Source: Halosegnis longus (GTDB lineage: Archaea; Halobacteriota; Halobacteria; Halobacteriales; Haloarculaceae). From it: 64,000 bases of DNA. Below, one piece after another: positions 51,950 through 61,725 of the stretch. The notes beneath the pieces are model-generated. The model was given only the letters and a program-made list of their open reading frames with translations, did no database searches and had not been told where the DNA came from. Both the position numbers and the translations under genes were made by a program. The stretch spans positions 2,387,062 through 2,451,061 of the forward strand of contig NZ_QKNW01000001.1 in NCBI RefSeq assembly GCF_009663395.1. Direction: 5' to 3'. Every line of letters begins with the position of its first letter. Within the stretch, counting starts at the first letter, position 1.

Positions 51950-52549
51950 TCAGTGCCCGGCCGGTGTAATTTGTCGTCCAACGAGAAGGAGACTACCGAG
52001 TAGTAACACGACGGCGACGGGGAACAGGAACTGGAACGCCGTCACGACAATCCCCGACGCTTGAATCCCAAGCGCGATGAGGAGAACGGGGCCACAGCAG
52101 GCAGTTCCCGACAACACAGCCGGAACGCTCGCCAGGAAGCCAGACGCCGAAGATCCAATCCCACAGGCTGCGGGCTGGCGCCACGCGAGATACGTAACGC
52201 CGAGGTTCAGTCCGACCAAGGCCGCGACTCCGAGCCCTAAGACCGTATTGAGCGAGAACAAGTACGTCACTGGCCCGACTACTACACGTGCAACAGGAGT
52301 GAAGGAGAACGGCCCAAGCTCTGGCTGAAAGAACTTGCTGAACGCCCCGGAGACGATGGTCACATCGTACCCGGCGATCCCCGGTGCGAGATGGCCGAGC
52401 GCGTACAGATACACGACGAGATACCCGGCTGCTGTTCCGACAGCGACACCCATCGCGTCACGGCGGCGGCGGACCACCACCGCGGCCGCGAGCGTTCGGG
52501 AGACTGCGGTTTTGAGTCGCCCGACCACAGTGTTCTCACGCATAGACAT
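51950..52549 (-). CDS. Polytopic membrane protein with CCGP motif
   Basis: 199 residues from the ATG at 52549 (52543 also possible). Five or six membrane helices. The segment VLSGTACCGPVLLIALGI has a vicinal Cys pair in a helix, as in some mercury or copper transport and haloarchaeal redox-linked membrane proteins, so metal or thiol chemistry is possible but unproven. Its start overlaps the end of the DUF3179 gene by 14 bases, so the two are co-translated. Confidence 0.75.
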   Translation of the reverse strand: MSMRENTVVGRLKTAVSRTLAAAVVVRRRRDAMGVAVGTAAGYLVVYLYALGHLAPGIAGYDVTIVSGAFSKFFQPELGPFSFTPVARVVVGPVTYLFSLNTVLGLGVAALVGLNLGVTYLAWRQPAACGIGSSASGFLASVPAVLSGTACCGPVLLIALGIQASGIVVTAFQFLFPVAVVLLLGSLLLVGRQITPAGH

Positions 52550-53642
52550 TGGTCTCGGGATAGTATCCGTACCAAGCGACCCACATCGCATCGAACGTGT
52601 GGACGCTGGTGAGGGGTAGATCGTCCGGGGCGTACGTGGACTCGCCCACCGACACCGTGCGGCCGTCGCTCGTGACTGTCCGCTCCTCCGGGTTCAGATA
52701 GATGTACCCGGTGTCCAGACGCTGGTCAGCAACCGCGACAACGGGAGTCGTACCCAGTTCACCCGTCATGGTTTGCTCGGCAAGCAGTGTCGATTTGTCG
52801 AACGCGACGGCCCCGTCTGCGGTTCGTGCACCCATGAAGACGCGTTTCCGGCTAAATCGGTCATCCTCCGCGAGTGGTTCAAACAGCGTTGCGTCGTTAG
52901 CGTAGTAGCCCCTGGGCGGAGCATACGAGCCGTACGGGTCCCGTCCGTAGTTTTTCGCGAAGCCGGTGGCTGTCGAGAGGACCTGGGTGTCAGGGTGGAG
53001 TGATCGCCACCGCTCCCACGGTGTCCACACGAGACCGAACTCTCGCAGTGACGTGGTACCAGGAGCCGAGTTCCACGGCCCGGGAATTGCTGTGGCGAGC
53101 ATCTGTGGCCACCACGCCTCGGTCGCCCGGTCATACATGATGAGATTGTTGTTGATGAGACGGCCAGAGACGCCGAAGGTCGTCTCCCCACGCTCGAATC
53201 CCTGAACGGTGCCGGTGAGCGGGCAGTACGTCACTGCAACGGGCCGGTCACCGAGCCGGTCGTTGACGATTTCGTGGTGGACGAGAATTTTCTGTGGGTA
53301 GGCCTTGATATCCCCGTTCAGCGCCACGCCGAACACGGGATCGGTGGGATTGAGAAAGTCGACGTCGCCCGCCGCCACGAACGATGGATTATCGATGGAG
53401 GGAATCCCGTCTTTCGACGGACCGCCTGAGACGGCGTGTGCTTCGAGGTCGGCGGCGTTCATCGGCAGCGGCAGTGTCTCCTCGGCCGTCGGGACGGTCT
53501 CACCGGTGATTGTCGTTGCCTCGGCACTCGACGCTGGTGTTGTCGCCGACTCTCCGCCTGTGCCGGGATTCGCGCGGCTGGTACACCCCGCGAGCGCAGC
53601 AAGCCCGACTGCTGTCAACAGGCGTCGGCGGGAGACTTTCAT
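52536..53642 (-). CDS. DUF3179 family lipoprotein
   Basis: 368 residues. The N terminus MKVSRRRLLTAVGLAALAGC is a Tat signal with a lipobox (LAGC), so it is exported and lipid-anchored. The DUF3179 body carries DGIPSIDNPSFVAAGDV, DIKAYPQKILVHHEIVND, PVAVTYCPLTGTVQGFER and SGRLINNNLIMYDR. These are the standard blocks of this bacterial/archaeal family of unknown function, with a conserved TYCPLTG cysteine. Partner membrane gene overlaps its 3' end. TATA-like cgttaatcg at 53667-53675. Confidence 0.93.
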   Translation of the reverse strand: MKVSRRRLLTAVGLAALAGCTSRANPGTGGESATTPASSAEATTITGETVPTAEETLPLPMNAADLEAHAVSGGPSKDGIPSIDNPSFVAAGDVDFLNPTDPVFGVALNGDIKAYPQKILVHHEIVNDRLGDRPVAVTYCPLTGTVQGFERGETTFGVSGRLINNNLIMYDRATEAWWPQMLATAIPGPWNSAPGTTSLREFGLVWTPWERWRSLHPDTQVLSTATGFAKNYGRDPYGSYAPPRGYYANDATLFEPLAEDDRFSRKRVFMGARTADGAVAFDKSTLLAEQTMTGELGTTPVVAVADQRLDTGYIYLNPEERTVTSDGRTVSVGESTYAPDDLPLTSVHTFDAMWVAWYGYYPETNVYA

Positions 53643-53881
53643 TGGGTACTAGGACAACTGAGTGTCGATTAACGGTTGGGCGATTGTGCAGGTTGGTTGC
53701 ACACACCACGACTAGTTGTCTGGTGTATTCCGCTGTGCCCCCGAATAGCAGTCGCTCATCGGGTGGGATCCTGAGCGGGTTGTACTTCCAGGCTCTCACA
53801 GAGGCGCAAAAACGGTATATACTCAATTCTTCTCAGCAACCGAGTTACCAGCTACTGCCAACTCACTACCGACCACACAGA

Positions 53882-53895
53882 ATGCTTGCAAGCAT
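53882..53895. promoter_or_regulatory. 14-base perfect palindrome upstream of histidine kinase
   Basis: atgcttgcaagcat reads the same on both strands; a half-site, tgcaagca, recurs at 53924-53931. It is centred about 88 bases before the ATG at 53977. A dimeric regulator site is likely; the protein is unknown. The remainder of the 53643-53976 gap shows no gene. Confidence 0.5.
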
Positions 53896-53976
53896 CAAGT
53901 ATTGACCAATAAACGTGTTAGAATGCAAGCAATAACATTAGAGGTCTTAACTCTTCAGCCACATATTACATGTAGT

Positions 53977-54990
53977 ATGCCATCTGACGCTCCGGATGAC
54001 TTAGAGCCCGAATTCTTCGCGAAGATGGTCGAGTCGGTAGGGGTCGGCGTCGGAATCTACGGGGAAGATGGGCGATACACCTACGTGAATCAATCCTATG
54101 CGGATCTGTTTGACGTGACACCGCAAGCATTGATCGGGCAACCGCTGTGGGAGATTGTTCCAGCAATCGAGGCGAGTGCGTTCGAGCAGTACTGGGACTC
54201 GTTCGCGGACGGTGGTACCCGGGAGGCAGAAACGACACACACCTACAACGGTCGGACCGTTCCTGTCGCGACGGTCACAACTCAACGCTCAATCAACGGA
54301 ACGTCGTATCACTTCGGGACAATCAAAGATATCTCGGTGCGGAAAGCCCGGGAGGAGGAGATCGAACGCCAGAACGAGCGGCTCGAGAACTTCGCGAGTA
54401 TCGTCTCGCACGACCTCCGGAATCCGTTGAACGTCGCACAGGGGTACATCGAGATGCTGCAGGAGGATATCAGCCGAGATGAATTACGGCTCGTCGACAA
54501 CGCGCTCGAACGGATGGGAGTGCTCATCAGTGAACTCTTGGAACTCGCACGAAGTGACCGCGAGATTGGCGACGTGACGCCAGTGTCGGTCACAACGGTC
54601 GCGGAGGAGGCATGGCGTACTGTGAGTACGCCGAACGCAACGTTAGATACCCCTGACGCAACGCACCGCATATTGGCCGACGAATCCCGGCTCCAACAAC
54701 TGTTCGAGAACCTGTTTCGGAATGCAATCGAACACGCCGGCTCAGACGTTCACCTGACTGTCGACACGACGACTGACGGGTTCTACGTGGCAGACAACGG
54801 CCCGGGAATTCCCCAAGAGAAGCGTGACCGCGTGTTTGAAGCCGGCTACACGACAGAGGGGGACGGAACCGGGTTTGGGCTCAACATCGTCCAGCAAATC
54901 GTCGCTGGACATGACTGGGAAATACAGATTACGGATAACTCGGGCAACGGGGCACGATTCGAAATCACGGGTGTCGAGTTCGACGACTAG
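53977..54990 (+). CDS. PAS histidine kinase
   Basis: 337 residues from the ATG at 53977 (MPSDAPDDLEPEFFAK). One PAS domain about 15-120 (VGVGVGIYGEDGRYTYVNQS, then FDVTPQALIGQPLWEIVP). HisKA at about 135-200 with SIVSHDLRNPLNVAQGY. HATPase with LFENLFRNAIEHAG, VADNGPGIP and GTGFGLNIV. Soluble; smaller relative of the kinase at 47896. No response regulator adjacent. Upstream palindrome at 53882. Confidence 0.94.
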   Translation: MPSDAPDDLEPEFFAKMVESVGVGVGIYGEDGRYTYVNQSYADLFDVTPQALIGQPLWEIVPAIEASAFEQYWDSFADGGTREAETTHTYNGRTVPVATVTTQRSINGTSYHFGTIKDISVRKAREEEIERQNERLENFASIVSHDLRNPLNVAQGYIEMLQEDISRDELRLVDNALERMGVLISELLELARSDREIGDVTPVSVTTVAEEAWRTVSTPNATLDTPDATHRILADESRLQQLFENLFRNAIEHAGSDVHLTVDTTTDGFYVADNGPGIPQEKRDRVFEAGYTTEGDGTGFGLNIVQQIVAGHDWEIQITDNSGNGARFEITGVEFDD

Positions 54991-55211
54991 ACACGCCCGC
55001 TTGCAGGTGCACCTCCAAGAGAATTGTATCGAACGAGCAGCGACAGACTGAGGCCACTTCCACAGCAGTCGAAACACGAGCGGCCACACACCGGAACGTC
55101 ACAGCATGGCCGTCGCAAGCACGATCATCACCACGGCAAGCATCGTAGCGGATTCATCGAATACCCGAGGAACGTACAAGCGTAAAGTGGTATTATGACT
55201 GATACAGAACC

Positions 55212-55697
55212 ATGAGCGAGGAACCTATCGACGACGTAGACAGGGCCATTCTGTACGCACTCCAGGAGGACGCCCGGAATATGTCGTCCGGAGATATCGC
55301 AGAGCGGACCGGAACCTCCGACAGCACCGTCCGCAAGCGCATTCAGCGGCTCGAGTCCGACGGCATCATCAAAGGATACAGCGCCAGCGTTGATTATCAG
55401 GAGTCGGGGTATCCGCTTCGAATGCTGCTTTACTGTACTGCTGCAATCCCCGACCGTGGCGAACTCGTCTCTGAGATTCTTGCCATCGAGGGCGTGGTAT
55501 CAGTCCAAGAGCTGGTCACCGGCGAACAGAACCTCCTCGTCACTGCCGTCGGCGAGGTTGACAGCGACATCACACCTGTTGCACAGGAGCTGCTCGATAT
55601 GGGACTCACCGTTGCCGACGAGGTGCTCGTCCGGAGTCACGAAACGACACCCTTCGGAACGTTCGATTCCGAGACGCGGACGGGAGACGAGTCCTAG
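55212..55697 (+). CDS. Lrp/AsnC-type transcription regulator
   Basis: 161 residues. N-terminal HTH (VDRAILYALQEDARNMSSGD, then DSTVRKRIQRLESDGIIKGY), then a RAM ligand-binding domain (LLVTAVGEVDSDI). Typical length for the family. Its 3' end overlaps the convergent amidohydrolase gene by 4 bases. Lrp-type regulators act as dimers and octamers on palindromic sites; the inverted repeat before dabB at 56935 is one candidate target (inference). Confidence 0.93.
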   Translation: MSEEPIDDVDRAILYALQEDARNMSSGDIAERTGTSDSTVRKRIQRLESDGIIKGYSASVDYQESGYPLRMLLYCTAAIPDRGELVSEILAIEGVVSVQELVTGEQNLLVTAVGEVDSDITPVAQELLDMGLTVADEVLVRSHETTPFGTFDSETRTGDES

Positions 55698-56710
55698 ACG
55701 AGGACGCGTTTGACATCCATCTCGGTCGCGCGCCGAACGACTGCCGCAACTGGATCGACAGTGCCGGACAGATTGTCCGAGTCACCGTCGAGAACGAGGA
55801 GTGCTGCGCGCCGGCCGGGAGCGATGACACCACAGTCGAGTCCGGCGATCTCGGCACCGGCCGTCGTGGCCATCTGTAACACCTCTCGAGCGGTCACGTC
55901 GAACTGCCTCATTGTGTACGCCATCTCTCTGAACATCGAGGGCGGATTCAGCATGACGTTGTCAGTCCCGAGGGCAACCGTCGTGTGGTCGAGCAATTCT
56001 CGGACGGGCGGCGTTCCGACGTCGAGAACGGCGTTCGCACGCGGACAGGCCACTATCGGGACGGACTCCTCTGTGACCCGCTGGAGGTGGTCCTGTTCTG
56101 CGTGGACCATGTGGACGAGGAAATCCGGCTCCAAATCGAGTGCCGGATGGATATCGGTCGCGTCGGGTTCGCCAGCGTGAATTCCGAATGGGACACCGCG
56201 TGTCCGGCAGGCAGCACGCTCGTCGGTGAAATCGTCGTCGTTTGCCCCGGAGGCCCCGTACCCATCGGCGACGTCAAGAACAGACTGGTCCCCACTCCCG
56301 AGGATGAACGGGTCGATAGAAACGGGCCCTGCTGCCTCCCGAAGTGCGCGTGCACCGGCAGTCCCGGACTCTCGAAAATCCAGACAGGCAGCGGTCCCTG
56401 TTTGCTGCATGAACTGGAGCGTCCGGCGCATCGCTGCGACGAGCTCGGAATGGTCAGCGGCCGCTAACTGTCGGTGTTTCAGACTGTCCGGCGGTGCTAC
56501 TGCGTCGTCAAGCGATAGCCCGACAGCAGCTTCCTTCGCGACAGAGTCACCCAGATGCGTGTGGGCGTTGACGAACGCCGGCAGTATGATATCGGTCGAT
56601 GTCGTTTCAGTCTCCTCGATCGCCTCGATTTGCCCGTCATCGACGATAACACGACCCCGTATCGGCTCGAAGGATCGGCCCGCGAGGACGGTGCCCGACA
56701 GTGCTTCCAT
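55694..56710 (-). CDS. Amidohydrolase family protein
   Basis: 338 residues from the ATG at 56710, with a TATA-like stretch about 27 bases upstream. Metal-binding HxH in LPAFVNAHTHLGD, a second His in GIHAGEP, then VHAEQDHL, and the Asp in VALGTDNVMLNPPSMFREM. This is the layout of the TRZ/ATZ and cytosine-deaminase-like amidohydrolases. The usual substrate range is deamination or hydrolysis of ring amines; substrate not predictable. Slightly shorter than typical (about 400). Divergent from dabB. Confidence 0.88.
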   Translation of the reverse strand: MEALSGTVLAGRSFEPIRGRVIVDDGQIEAIEETETTSTDIILPAFVNAHTHLGDSVAKEAAVGLSLDDAVAPPDSLKHRQLAAADHSELVAAMRRTLQFMQQTGTAACLDFRESGTAGARALREAAGPVSIDPFILGSGDQSVLDVADGYGASGANDDDFTDERAACRTRGVPFGIHAGEPDATDIHPALDLEPDFLVHMVHAEQDHLQRVTEESVPIVACPRANAVLDVGTPPVRELLDHTTVALGTDNVMLNPPSMFREMAYTMRQFDVTAREVLQMATTAGAEIAGLDCGVIAPGRRAALLVLDGDSDNLSGTVDPVAAVVRRATEMDVKRVLV

Positions 56711-56934
56711 ATCAGTATCCACTGCGGCGAGAACGATATGATTTTGTATGTATGAGTGCCGAACGCTCTGGGAACGTGGTATGGACTCAAGCCCGAACTG
56801 CTCGCGGTGAGTTGACGCCGACAGTGTTGGGTCCACGCAGCGGCAACACGGCGTACCATTAGCTGGAAGGTCGTTGTGGTCGAGCCACTCGGAAACCAGC
56901 GATATTCATGATGTTCGATAATGAGCACATCGCG

Positions 56935-56975
56935 AACAGAATGTGAATATAGATATCTTTAACAACCATTCTGTT
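56935..56975. promoter_or_regulatory. 9-base inverted repeat before dabB
   Basis: aacagaatg (56935-56943) and cattctgtt (56967-56975) are perfect complements 23 bases apart. The spacer holds AT-rich, TATA-like text (gaatatagatatctttaac). It lies 72 bases before the dabB start in the divergent gap between amidohydrolase and dabB, so it is a candidate operator. Confidence 0.5.
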
Positions 56976-57046
56976 ATTGGAGTGTAGTAGAGGCGACCAG
57001 AAGCGGACACCTTCGGACCGTCACGGGTGCCGCAGCGAGTCGTACA

Positions 57047-58546
57047 ATGGACGAGACGATGTCAGGACACAGTTCCAAACCGACGGTCGGAGCGCTTCCG
57101 GACACGACGGTGGAGTCGCCGTTCGTGCCCGTTGTACTAACGTGGCTCGTGTGGTCGCTGTTTGTCGCAACTGTCGTCGTTCTTGTCGCCAGACTCCGGC
57201 TTGGTGCTGTATGGGAACTTCCCGGATTGGTTGCCATCGACGGCCTGACGGTGCTGATGTGGGTGGTGATCACATTCTTTAGTAGCATCCTTCACAGCTA
57301 CTCGCGCCGGTACATGGCCGGGAGTAGTCACCAGACGAGGTTCTTCCTCGCCATGTTCGGCTTCACCGTCGCCGTGATGGCACTCCTCGCGGCCGACCAC
57401 ATCGCACTGTTCGGGGTTCTCTGGATGGCGATGGGACTGATAATGGCCAAGCTCATCGGCATCAACGAGGGCTGGAAGCAGGCACAGGCTGCCGCAGCGG
57501 TCGCTCGCAACTACTTTCTCACCAGTAGCATCCTGCTCGGGGGATCGCTGACAGCGCTCTGGTGGGCGACCGACGCGACGACGATTTCGGGAATCAGCGC
57601 GGCCGCCGACACGCTCGGTGGGTCGCTGTGGCTGGTCGCGGCCGGCGGACTCGTGTTCGCGGCGATGATACAGTCCGCTCTTATCCCATTCCACGGCTGG
57701 CTGCTCTCCTCGATGACCGCACCGACGCCGGCGTCTGCACTGATGCACGCCGGGTTCGTCAACGCGGGCGGGATTCTGCTGACCCGCTTTGCCCCGGTAA
57801 TCACGGTCGATTCCACGCTCATGCTCGGCGTGGTGGCCGTCGGCGCGGCAAGTGCGGGCGGCGGAAAGCTCCTGAAGTCGGTTCAGACTGATATCAAGAC
57901 CAAACTCGGCTGCTCGACGGTCGGTCAGATGGGGTTCATGATAATGCAGGCTGGCCTCGGATTCTTTGGGGCTGCGATCACGCACCTCATCCTGCACGGA
58001 TTCTACAAGGCCTATCAGTTCCTCAGCTCGGGACAACAGGTCGAACAGAAGCGTCCCAGCGAGACCACCGAGCACACGGTCGGCCGCATGACGAGTGCCG
58101 TCGGCTTCGGCGTGGCGCTGCTGACCGGGCTCGTCGGCGGCGTGGTGTTCACGGTGCTGACGGGGAAAGGAGCAAACGTCGACAGCGGGCTCCTCTTGAC
58201 GTTCTTCGTCGTGTTCACGACGCTCCACGCGGCCCGCACCGCAGTCCAGCACACCTCACTCTCACCCCTCGCCCGCTACGGGGCCGTTCCGCTGGTGTTC
58301 TTCCCAGCAATCGTCACGTACGCCGTCGTGTATGAAAGCGTCTCTAACCTCTTGACCGTCAGTACGGCGACGACGGAGCTGACGCTGCTCCACGGCGTCA
58401 TCGCCGTCGCCTTCGTCGGTATCTATGTCGCCATCGAGACCGGTATCCACGAACACAGCCAACGGCTCTACGTGGCGCTGCTGAACGCCACACAACCGTC
58501 ATCGGACACGTTACTCACGTCCACGGAGGAGTACAATGAGTACTGA
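57047..58546 (+). CDS. dabB: DabB: membrane subunit of DAB inorganic-carbon transporter
   Basis: 499 residues with about 13 membrane segments, homologous to the ND5/NuoL proton-antiporter family (SRRYMAGSSHQTRFFLAMFG, PFHGWLLSSMTAPTPASALM, HAGFVNAGGILLTRFAP, HLILHGFYKAYQFLSSG). In DAB systems this subunit couples ion flow to CO2 hydration by DabA, giving vectorial bicarbonate uptake. Its 3' end overlaps dabA by 11 bases. It is shorter than complex I NuoL (about 600), as usual for DabB. Confidence 0.92.
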   Translation: MDETMSGHSSKPTVGALPDTTVESPFVPVVLTWLVWSLFVATVVVLVARLRLGAVWELPGLVAIDGLTVLMWVVITFFSSILHSYSRRYMAGSSHQTRFFLAMFGFTVAVMALLAADHIALFGVLWMAMGLIMAKLIGINEGWKQAQAAAAVARNYFLTSSILLGGSLTALWWATDATTISGISAAADTLGGSLWLVAAGGLVFAAMIQSALIPFHGWLLSSMTAPTPASALMHAGFVNAGGILLTRFAPVITVDSTLMLGVVAVGAASAGGGKLLKSVQTDIKTKLGCSTVGQMGFMIMQAGLGFFGAAITHLILHGFYKAYQFLSSGQQVEQKRPSETTEHTVGRMTSAVGFGVALLTGLVGGVVFTVLTGKGANVDSGLLLTFFVVFTTLHAARTAVQHTSLSPLARYGAVPLVFFPAIVTYAVVYESVSNLLTVSTATTELTLLHGVIAVAFVGIYVAIETGIHEHSQRLYVALLNATQPSSDTLLTSTEEYNEY

Positions 58547-60932
58547 ATCCACCATCCGCGACGAGATCGAGGAAGCGGCGACCAGCGTCGGCGCTGTCTG
58601 GCCCATCCACTCGTTCGTGACAGCGAACCCGCTTTCGGGATTCGAGGACAGGCCGTTCGGAGAGGCTGTCGAGGAGGCCGCTGCTCTGTTGGGCGGCCGC
58701 GGATATCCCAGCGCCGAGACGTTCACGGCGGCGCTGGAACACGACCAGATCGACCGCGAAATTCTTAAGCAGAAACTCGCCGACGCAGGCTACGAGGCTG
58801 GCCCCGAAGCGGCACTCAAGCAGTTGGCCGACACCGAAACCAGTGCCGACGACACCACCACGGACCAGGTTGACGAGGTGCTGAGCAAGTGGCTGTCGGC
58901 CTTCCTCGACGAGGGGAGCGCCCACTGGTCGATGCCGAACCGCGAGGCAGGGTTCTACAGCGTCTTTCGTGGAATGGTGGAGTACGACAGCGACGTCCCG
59001 ACCGAGGGAGTTGTCGCCGACCTACCTGAATCGCCGGTCGAAACGATCGAGACGGTTCTGCAATCGTACCCGGACGACCAGTGGGTCTCAATCTTCGAGG
59101 CGCAACTGGCCGCGCTCCCGGGGTGGACCGGATTCATCAAACAGCGCGTCGACGACGAGGGCGTTTGGCAGTCCACGTACCCGATTTCGCTGACAGGGTA
59201 CCTCGCAGCGCGGCTGGCACTGGTCGATGCTACCGACGCCAGCATCGAGCCCGCGACCGACAACGGCGATGCGGACTCGGTCGATGGACTCGCCCAAGCA
59301 TTCCTGCAGGCGTGGGAAGCCACCTACCGCGACGACCTTGTCGGGACCGTCGCGGCCCAGAGCGAGTCGATTGAGAACGTCGAGACGTCGAGCCGTCCGG
59401 ACGCCCAGTTGGTCTTCTGTATCGATACGCGGTCGGAGATTATCCGTCGTCACATCGAGACGACTGGCAACTACGAGACCCACGGCTACGCTGGCTTCTT
59501 CGGCATCCCGATGGAGTATCAGGGATACGACGCCGACGTAGCTGTCGATGCCTGCCCACCGATTCTCGACCCGGAGCACCACATCATCGACTTTCCGACG
59601 GACGACGACACGAAGGCGCGCCACGACCGCTGGTCGGGGCTGCGTGCGGCCGCCGACGAGATCATCGAGACACTGGAAGCTAATGCCGCGACCGCCTACG
59701 GATACGTTGAGGCTGCCGGGAGCGGCTACGGGCTCTCACTCGCTGCCCGGACGCTCGTGCCCGGCCGCGTGCACGACCTGATCGACGCTGCCGCGGGCCT
59801 AGTGCCCGATGAGCACGAGTTTTGCGACCCGTTAGTCCACCACCAGCACACCTACGCCGGCGATCTGCCGGTCGGCTTAACCCACGACGAGAAAGTCGAG
59901 TACGCCGCGACGGCCTTCGAGTTGATGGGATTCGAGCAGTTCAGTCGCCTCGTCGTCTTCACGGGCCACGCCAGCGAGACGACGAACAATCCCTACGAGT
60001 CGAGTTTAGACTGCGGAGCCTGTGCGGGTAACCCCGGTGGACCGAGTGCGCGTGTCCTCGCAGAGATTTGCAATGACGATGCCGTGCAGACCGAACTCCG
60101 TGAGCGTGGGTTCGACATCCCTGAGGACACGGTCTTCGTCGCCGGACAGCACAACACGACGACCGACGAAGTGGCTCTGTTCGCGAACGACGTGCCAGCA
60201 AGCCACTCCGACGACATTGCCCAGTTGCGGACGGATCTCACAACGGCTCGCGAGACCGCGACGCGCGAGCGCGCGGAGACGATGGGTGCCGACCGCTCGA
60301 CCGGTGTCGGCGAGACGGAACGCCGTGCCGCCGACTGGGCCGAGACGCGTCCCGAATGGGGACTGGCTGGCAACGCCGGCTTCGTCATCGGTCCCCGCGA
60401 GTTGACTAGCGGTCACAGTCTCGACGGGCGTGCATTCCTCCACTCGTACGACTGGTCGACTGACGACAGCGGAGACGCGCTCGAGGCGATCCTGACTGGT
60501 CCCATGGTGGTCACTCAGTGGATTAACGCCCAGTACTACTTCTCGACAGTTGACAACGCCGTCTACGGCAGCGGATCGAAGGTGACTCAGAACCCTGTCG
60601 GGAACGTCGGCGTCTATCAGGGCAACGGCGGTGACCTGATGACCGGGCTGCCGCTCCAGTCGCTAATGATGACAGACCGCGACCCGCACCACCAACCGCT
60701 CCGTCTCTCGACGATTATTCACGCGCCGGTCGACCGGGTTACAGATATCCTGGCCGACCACGAGGAGCTGACCGAGCTGTTGGATAACAACTGGCTCTCG
60801 CTGACGGTCGTCGATCCGACACAGGAGCATCGTGCCTTCCACTATGAGACGTCGCTTGAGTGGCAGCCAGCGGCCGACCAGGTCAAAACAGCGCCGGCGA
60901 CGCCGGACACGCAGGCTGTCGCAGACGACTAG
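58536..60932 (+). CDS. dabA: DabA (DUF2309): carbonic-anhydrase-like subunit of DAB transporter
   Basis: 798 residues, normal for the family. It has the zinc-site blocks of DUF2309: VFCIDTRSEIIRRHIE (Cys and Asp, about 294), HGYAGFFG, and FTGHASETTNNPYESSLDCG (His and Cys, about 475-490), then GACAGNPGGPSAR. DabA is a cytoplasmic beta-carbonic-anhydrase-like protein that hydrates CO2 only when bound to DabB. Overlap with dabB shows one operon. The next gene, convergent, is a true beta-carbonic anhydrase. Confidence 0.95.
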   Translation: MSTESTIRDEIEEAATSVGAVWPIHSFVTANPLSGFEDRPFGEAVEEAAALLGGRGYPSAETFTAALEHDQIDREILKQKLADAGYEAGPEAALKQLADTETSADDTTTDQVDEVLSKWLSAFLDEGSAHWSMPNREAGFYSVFRGMVEYDSDVPTEGVVADLPESPVETIETVLQSYPDDQWVSIFEAQLAALPGWTGFIKQRVDDEGVWQSTYPISLTGYLAARLALVDATDASIEPATDNGDADSVDGLAQAFLQAWEATYRDDLVGTVAAQSESIENVETSSRPDAQLVFCIDTRSEIIRRHIETTGNYETHGYAGFFGIPMEYQGYDADVAVDACPPILDPEHHIIDFPTDDDTKARHDRWSGLRAAADEIIETLEANAATAYGYVEAAGSGYGLSLAARTLVPGRVHDLIDAAAGLVPDEHEFCDPLVHHQHTYAGDLPVGLTHDEKVEYAATAFELMGFEQFSRLVVFTGHASETTNNPYESSLDCGACAGNPGGPSARVLAEICNDDAVQTELRERGFDIPEDTVFVAGQHNTTTDEVALFANDVPASHSDDIAQLRTDLTTARETATRERAETMGADRSTGVGETERRAADWAETRPEWGLAGNAGFVIGPRELTSGHSLDGRAFLHSYDWSTDDSGDALEAILTGPMVVTQWINAQYYFSTVDNAVYGSGSKVTQNPVGNVGVYQGNGGDLMTGLPLQSLMMTDRDPHHQPLRLSTIIHAPVDRVTDILADHEELTELLDNNWLSLTVVDPTQEHRAFHYETSLEWQPAADQVKTAPATPDTQAVADD

Positions 60933-60939
60933 TCGGACC

Positions 60940-61536
60940 TCAGACGCGTCGTTCGCTGATTTCCTCGGCAACTCGATCGCCCGGGTTGCGAAGCTCGCCC
61001 GACTCCACCTCGTACACGTATCCCGACACCGCGACGCTGTCCGGGATGAACTCGGAGTCTCTGAGATATTCGACCTGTGCGGCGCAGGCGTCATCGATAT
61101 CGTCGGTCATCTTCACCCACTCCATCATGTCCGCGTCACCGAGATTTAGTTCGGGCAGCGATGGGTCGATATCGGCGTCGTCGAGCCCGCCAGTCTGGGC
61201 ATCTAGCCCCTCCCGAACAGCTTCGTCGGGGGCGCTCATCATGCCGCAGTCGGTGTGGTTGATCACGATGATCTCGTCGGTGTCGAAGAAGTTCGTGGTC
61301 AGTGCCGCCGACCGAATCACATCGTCAGTGACTTTCCCGCCCGCATTGCGGAAGATCTGCGCGTCCCCAAGCTCCACTCCGAGGGCCTCTTCAACCGGGA
61401 TTCGCTCGTCCATACAGGCTACGACGAGGAGATTCTTGTCAGTCGGAATTCCCTCGCGACGGCGGCGAGCCCAGTCAGATCGGTCACTAACAGTATCGTC
61501 CACGTGCTCGTGGTGGTGAGAATTGTTGTCCGTCAC
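60940..61536 (-). CDS. Beta-class carbonic anhydrase
   Basis: 198 residues from a GTG at 61536 (encoding MTDNNSHHHEHVDDTVSDRS); longer starts to 61683 are possible but their residues look non-coding. Zinc site: CMDERIP (Cys, Asp, Arg), then VINHTDCGM (His and Cys), plus FRNAGG. Catalyses CO2/bicarbonate interconversion. Convergent with dabA, 7 bases apart, so the two carbon genes form one functional locus. Confidence 0.92.
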   Translation of the reverse strand: MTDNNSHHHEHVDDTVSDRSDWARRRREGIPTDKNLLVVACMDERIPVEEALGVELGDAQIFRNAGGKVTDDVIRSAALTTNFFDTDEIIVINHTDCGMMSAPDEAVREGLDAQTGGLDDADIDPSLPELNLGDADMMEWVKMTDDIDDACAAQVEYLRDSEFIPDSVAVSGYVYEVESGELRNPGDRVAEEISERRV

Positions 61537-61725
61537 AGACAGACATGAGGGTCCGTTGCGGGTATCGGTTCTGTTGGGAACCAGGCTTGCCGACGCCTGT
61601 GACGGTGCAATTTCACTGACACACATCCATTTCGAGGACACTGTGACCGGGCGCAACTGGTGCTTTCTTCCACTTCTCACCACGTTTATATGTCGCCAAT
61701 TAGTAGTATTTATAAGGCACTTCTA

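Noticed and set aside
55099..55143. Tiny minus-strand hydrophobic frame MLAVVMIVLATAML
   Set aside because: Only 14 codons with no clear promoter; it could be chance in a short gap.
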